Below are positions 22,901 through 23,933 of a stretch of 23,933 nucleotides of DNA, one piece after another. The DNA is from an uncultured Clostridia bacterium (GTDB lineage Bacteria > Bacillota > Clostridia > Oscillospirales > CAG-272). The notes below the pieces were generated by a model. That model was not told the DNA's origin, searched no databases, and was given only the letters and a program-made list of their open reading frames with translations. The stretch spans positions 1 through 23,933 of the forward strand of contig CANQMJ010000020.1 of the NCBI GenBank assembly GCA_947624945.1, read 5' to 3'. How positions within the stretch are numbered: the stretch's first letter is position 1; the number at the start of each line of letters is the position of its first letter. Position numbers and translations under genes: made by a program.

Positions 22901-23674
22901 TTCCCCGGCACGAACTGCGAGTACGACAGTGCGAAGGCTGTCGCCGACGCGGGCGGCGCGCCGCAGATAATGGTGATAAACAATCTGTCCGCGTCCGACA
23001 TCGCAAGGTCGGTGGATGTATTCGCCGACGAGCTCAAAACGGCGCAGATGGTGTTCATTCCCGGCGGATTCTCCGGCGGCGACGAGCCCGACGGCAGCGG
23101 CAAGTTCATCACTGCGTTCTTCCGCAACGCGGCGATACGCGAGGGCGTCGCCGATCTGCTCGACAGTCGCGACGGGTTGATGTGCGGCATTTGCAACGGG
23201 TTCCAGGCGCTCGTCAAGCTCGGACTCGTGCCGTACGGGAAGATAATCGACACGGACGAGAGCTGCCCGACTTTGACGTTCAACACGATCGCGCGCCATC
23301 AGTCGAAGATAGTGCGCACGCGCATCGCGTCGAACAAGTCGCCGTGGCTGTCGCTGTGTGATGTGGGCGACATCGTGTCGGTGCCGATCTCGCACGGCGA
23401 GGGGCGGTTTATCGCGTCGGATGCGCTCGTCGCGGAGCTGGCGAAAAACGGTCAGATCGCGACGCAGTACGTGGACATGGACGGTAATGCGACGTCGGAC
23501 GTGCAGTATAATCCGAACGATTCCGTATGCGCTATCGAGGGCATCACGTCGCCGGACGGCAGAGTGTTCGGCAAGATGGGACACAGCGAGCGCACGGGCG
23601 CGGGGCTTTACAAAAACGTCCCGGGCATGTATAATATACGCATGTTCGAGTCGGCGGTGAAGTATTTTAAGTGA
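19982..23674 (+). CDS. purL: Phosphoribosylformylglycinamidine synthase, large single-chain form
   Basis: The 1230-residue protein combines the parts that Bacillus encodes as PurS, PurL and PurQ. A PurS-like N-terminal region (YRIYVEKKPGLDNEARGL, about the first 80 residues) is followed by the two AIRS-like synthetase halves. These contain IDTYWSDHCRHTTF, FKNETHNHPTEIEPFGGAAT and, in the second half, GAIGGKDSMSGSF. The glutaminase domain begins near residue 969 (VLIPVFPGTNCEYD), with the nucleophile C1071 in GICNGFQAL and the His-Glu pair H1138/E1140 in SHGEGRF, so it looks active. The start is TTG at 19982, 3 nt after purD, because AGGGAGG at 19966-19972 fits it and no ATG occurs until well inside the domain. 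The stop is 91 nt before glyA, in a gap that holds hairpin element C. Confidence 0.95.
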   Translation: MVYRIYVEKKPGLDNEARGLASDIRTFLGIEALEGLRVVNRYDAEGLERELFDYAVRTVFSEPQLDNASEAVDFGDAVVFAVEYLPGQFDQRADSAAQCIQIISQGERPLVRSAKVYALYGALSEHEIAEIKKYVINPVEAREAELSMPETLRVEYETPKNVRVLDGFTKMDRAALEGFVREYGLAMDADDAEFCRKYFADEEGRDPTLTEIRMIDTYWSDHCRHTTFLTHIDAVEFDDEVLHRAYDRYLAVREELGRKKPICLMDIATVAVSYLKRHGKLDKLDESDEINACTVKINVDVDGVTEPWLLLFKNETHNHPTEIEPFGGAATCIGGAIRDPLSGRSYVYGAMRVTGAADPTSPVSETIPGKLPQRKIVTTAAAGYSSYGNQIGLATGIVDEIYHPGYAAKRMEIGAVIAAAPQANVRRETPEPGDVVILLGGATGRDGIGGATGSSKAHNAHSVEECGAEVQKGNAPEERKLQRLFRNPEASRLIKRCNDFGAGGVSVAIGELADGLDIDLDKVPKKYEGLDGTELAISESQERMAVVVSSTDVDKFLALAYKDNLNAVPVAVVKAEPRLTMRWRGDVIVDISREFLSSNGAPKHITIMPEHTRLTDNRVTGGFTENYMRLAGDLNIASKRGLSERFDSTIGAGTVLMPFGGKYQRTPIQAMVQKISVECGHTDDCSLMAWGYNPYLTEESPYHGAYLAVVESISKLIATGASFNDVYLTFQEYFEHPGHDGRRWGKPLSALLGAFEAQLDLGVGAIGGKDSMSGSFEDLDVPPTLVSFAVTTEKVGDIVPNEFKRAGDRVIVVAPEYNGDMLPDAKSLVGTFKVVTDMLRSGKAVTAYTLGMGGAAEAVMKMTMGNGFGFAYDDAVTEDGIFGLGYGTFLLEVTDDMPYPTLGVITDDCKITYKSETIELSALAEEYEGKLESVYACNIAQGNGRKIGNFEYRAESYPSPAVKSAKPKVLIPVFPGTNCEYDSAKAVADAGGAPQIMVINNLSASDIARSVDVFADELKTAQMVFIPGGFSGGDEPDGSGKFITAFFRNAAIREGVADLLDSRDGLMCGICNGFQALVKLGLVPYGKIIDTDESCPTLTFNTIARHQSKIVRTRIASNKSPWLSLCDVGDIVSVPISHGEGRFIASDALVAELAKNGQIATQYVDMDGNATSDVQYNPNDSVCAIEGITSPDGRVFGKMGHSERTGAGLYKNVPGMYNIRMFESAVKYFK

Positions 23675-23693
23675 GTTTGAAAGTCGAGTCAAT

Positions 23694-23749
23694 AAAAATT
23701 TTTGAAAAGGAGCGCGAGGGAAAACTTTTTATAAAAAGTTTCTCCTCGC
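23694..23749 (+). repeat. Dispersed hairpin element, copy C
   Basis: AAAAATTTTTGAA (23694-23706) leads into a hairpin with arms at 23714-23730 and 23733-23749. The arms are GCGAGG...AAACTTTTT and AAAAAGTTT...CCTCGC, with a tandem GA/AG mismatch in the middle of a 17-bp stem. The order of blocks matches copy B upstream of purM. The glyA ribosome site, AGGGTG, and ATG follow within 17 nt. Confidence 0.7.
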
Positions 23750-23765
23750 AAAAAGGGTGTTTGCC

Positions 23766-23933
23766 ATGAACTTTTTTGAAGAATTAAAGACGTTTGATCC
23801 CGAGGTGGCGGGCGCGTGCGAGCTTGAGCTCGAGCGTCAGCGTCACAACATCGAGCTCATCGCGAGCGAGAACATCGTGTCGCGCGCGGTGCTGTTGGCG
23901 GCGGGCGGCGTACTCACGAACAAGTACGCGGAG
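23766..23933 (+). CDS. glyA: Serine hydroxymethyltransferase, 3' truncated by window edge
   Basis: The first 56 residues are visible. The opening LERQRHNIELIASENIVSRAV contains the IELIASEN block that is diagnostic of SHMT, and GVLTNKYAE is the conserved segment just before the substrate pocket. SHMT interconverts serine plus THF with glycine plus 5,10-methylene-THF, supplying both glycine for PurD and one-carbon units for PurN and the AICAR formyltransferase, which fits its place at the end of the purine operon. AGGGTG at 23754-23759 lies 6 nt before ATG 23766. The rest of the gene is outside the window. Confidence 0.95.
   Translation, partial: MNFFEELKTFDPEVAGACELELERQRHNIELIASENIVSRAVLLAAGGVLTNKYAE

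Overview
The window reads as a chromosome segment of a GC-rich, spore-forming member of the Clostridia, probably an uncultured gut lineage. The sporulation gene spoIIR, the Firmicute-style pyrK-pyrD pair and sigma-A promoters with extended -10 boxes all point that way. Codon use combines many GCG, TCG and CGC codons with unusually frequent ATA (Ile). The genus cannot be named from the sequence alone.

Layout. (1) 1-1461: the 3' part of a membrane acyltransferase on the plus strand converges on, and overlaps, spoIIR on the minus strand. (2) 1561-11617: a compact UMP biosynthesis operon pyrC-carB-pyrK-pyrD-pyrF-pyrE-pyrB-pyrI behind a sigma-A promoter, ending in a tightly coupled gene of unknown function. 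carA is absent from the window. (3) 11618-11908: a strong promoter, a leader that I identify as a ZTP (pfl) riboswitch, and an intrinsic terminator that overlaps its last helix. (4) 11909-23674: the purine operon purE, purF, purM, a formate/nitrite-type transporter, purN, purO, a stand-alone AICAR formyltransferase, purD and a large single-chain purL. (5) The start of glyA runs off the right edge.

The genes supply most of UMP synthesis and most of IMP synthesis. purN, the AICAR formyltransferase, the FNT transporter and glyA all touch formate or one-carbon metabolism, and the ZTP riboswitch senses the alarmone made when 10-formyl-THF is short, so the purine half looks organised around C1 supply. 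purC, purB, purK, fhs and carA are not in the window.

The most unusual parts are: (a) a ~430-bp non-coding array before purN with four near-identical TGGTATAATA boxes, each paired with an upstream TTGAC and separated by palindromes whose arms differ in sequence but stay complementary; (b) three copies, in both orientations, of a dispersed hairpin element placed just upstream of pyrK, purM and glyA; (c) a PurF whose glutaminase active site is missing (no N-terminal Cys, no RYxTxG, no HNGNL) while the PRPP site and Fe-S cysteines remain; (d) replacement of bifunctional PurH by PurO plus a separate formyltransferase; and (e) the unknown gene fused to the end of the pyr operon.
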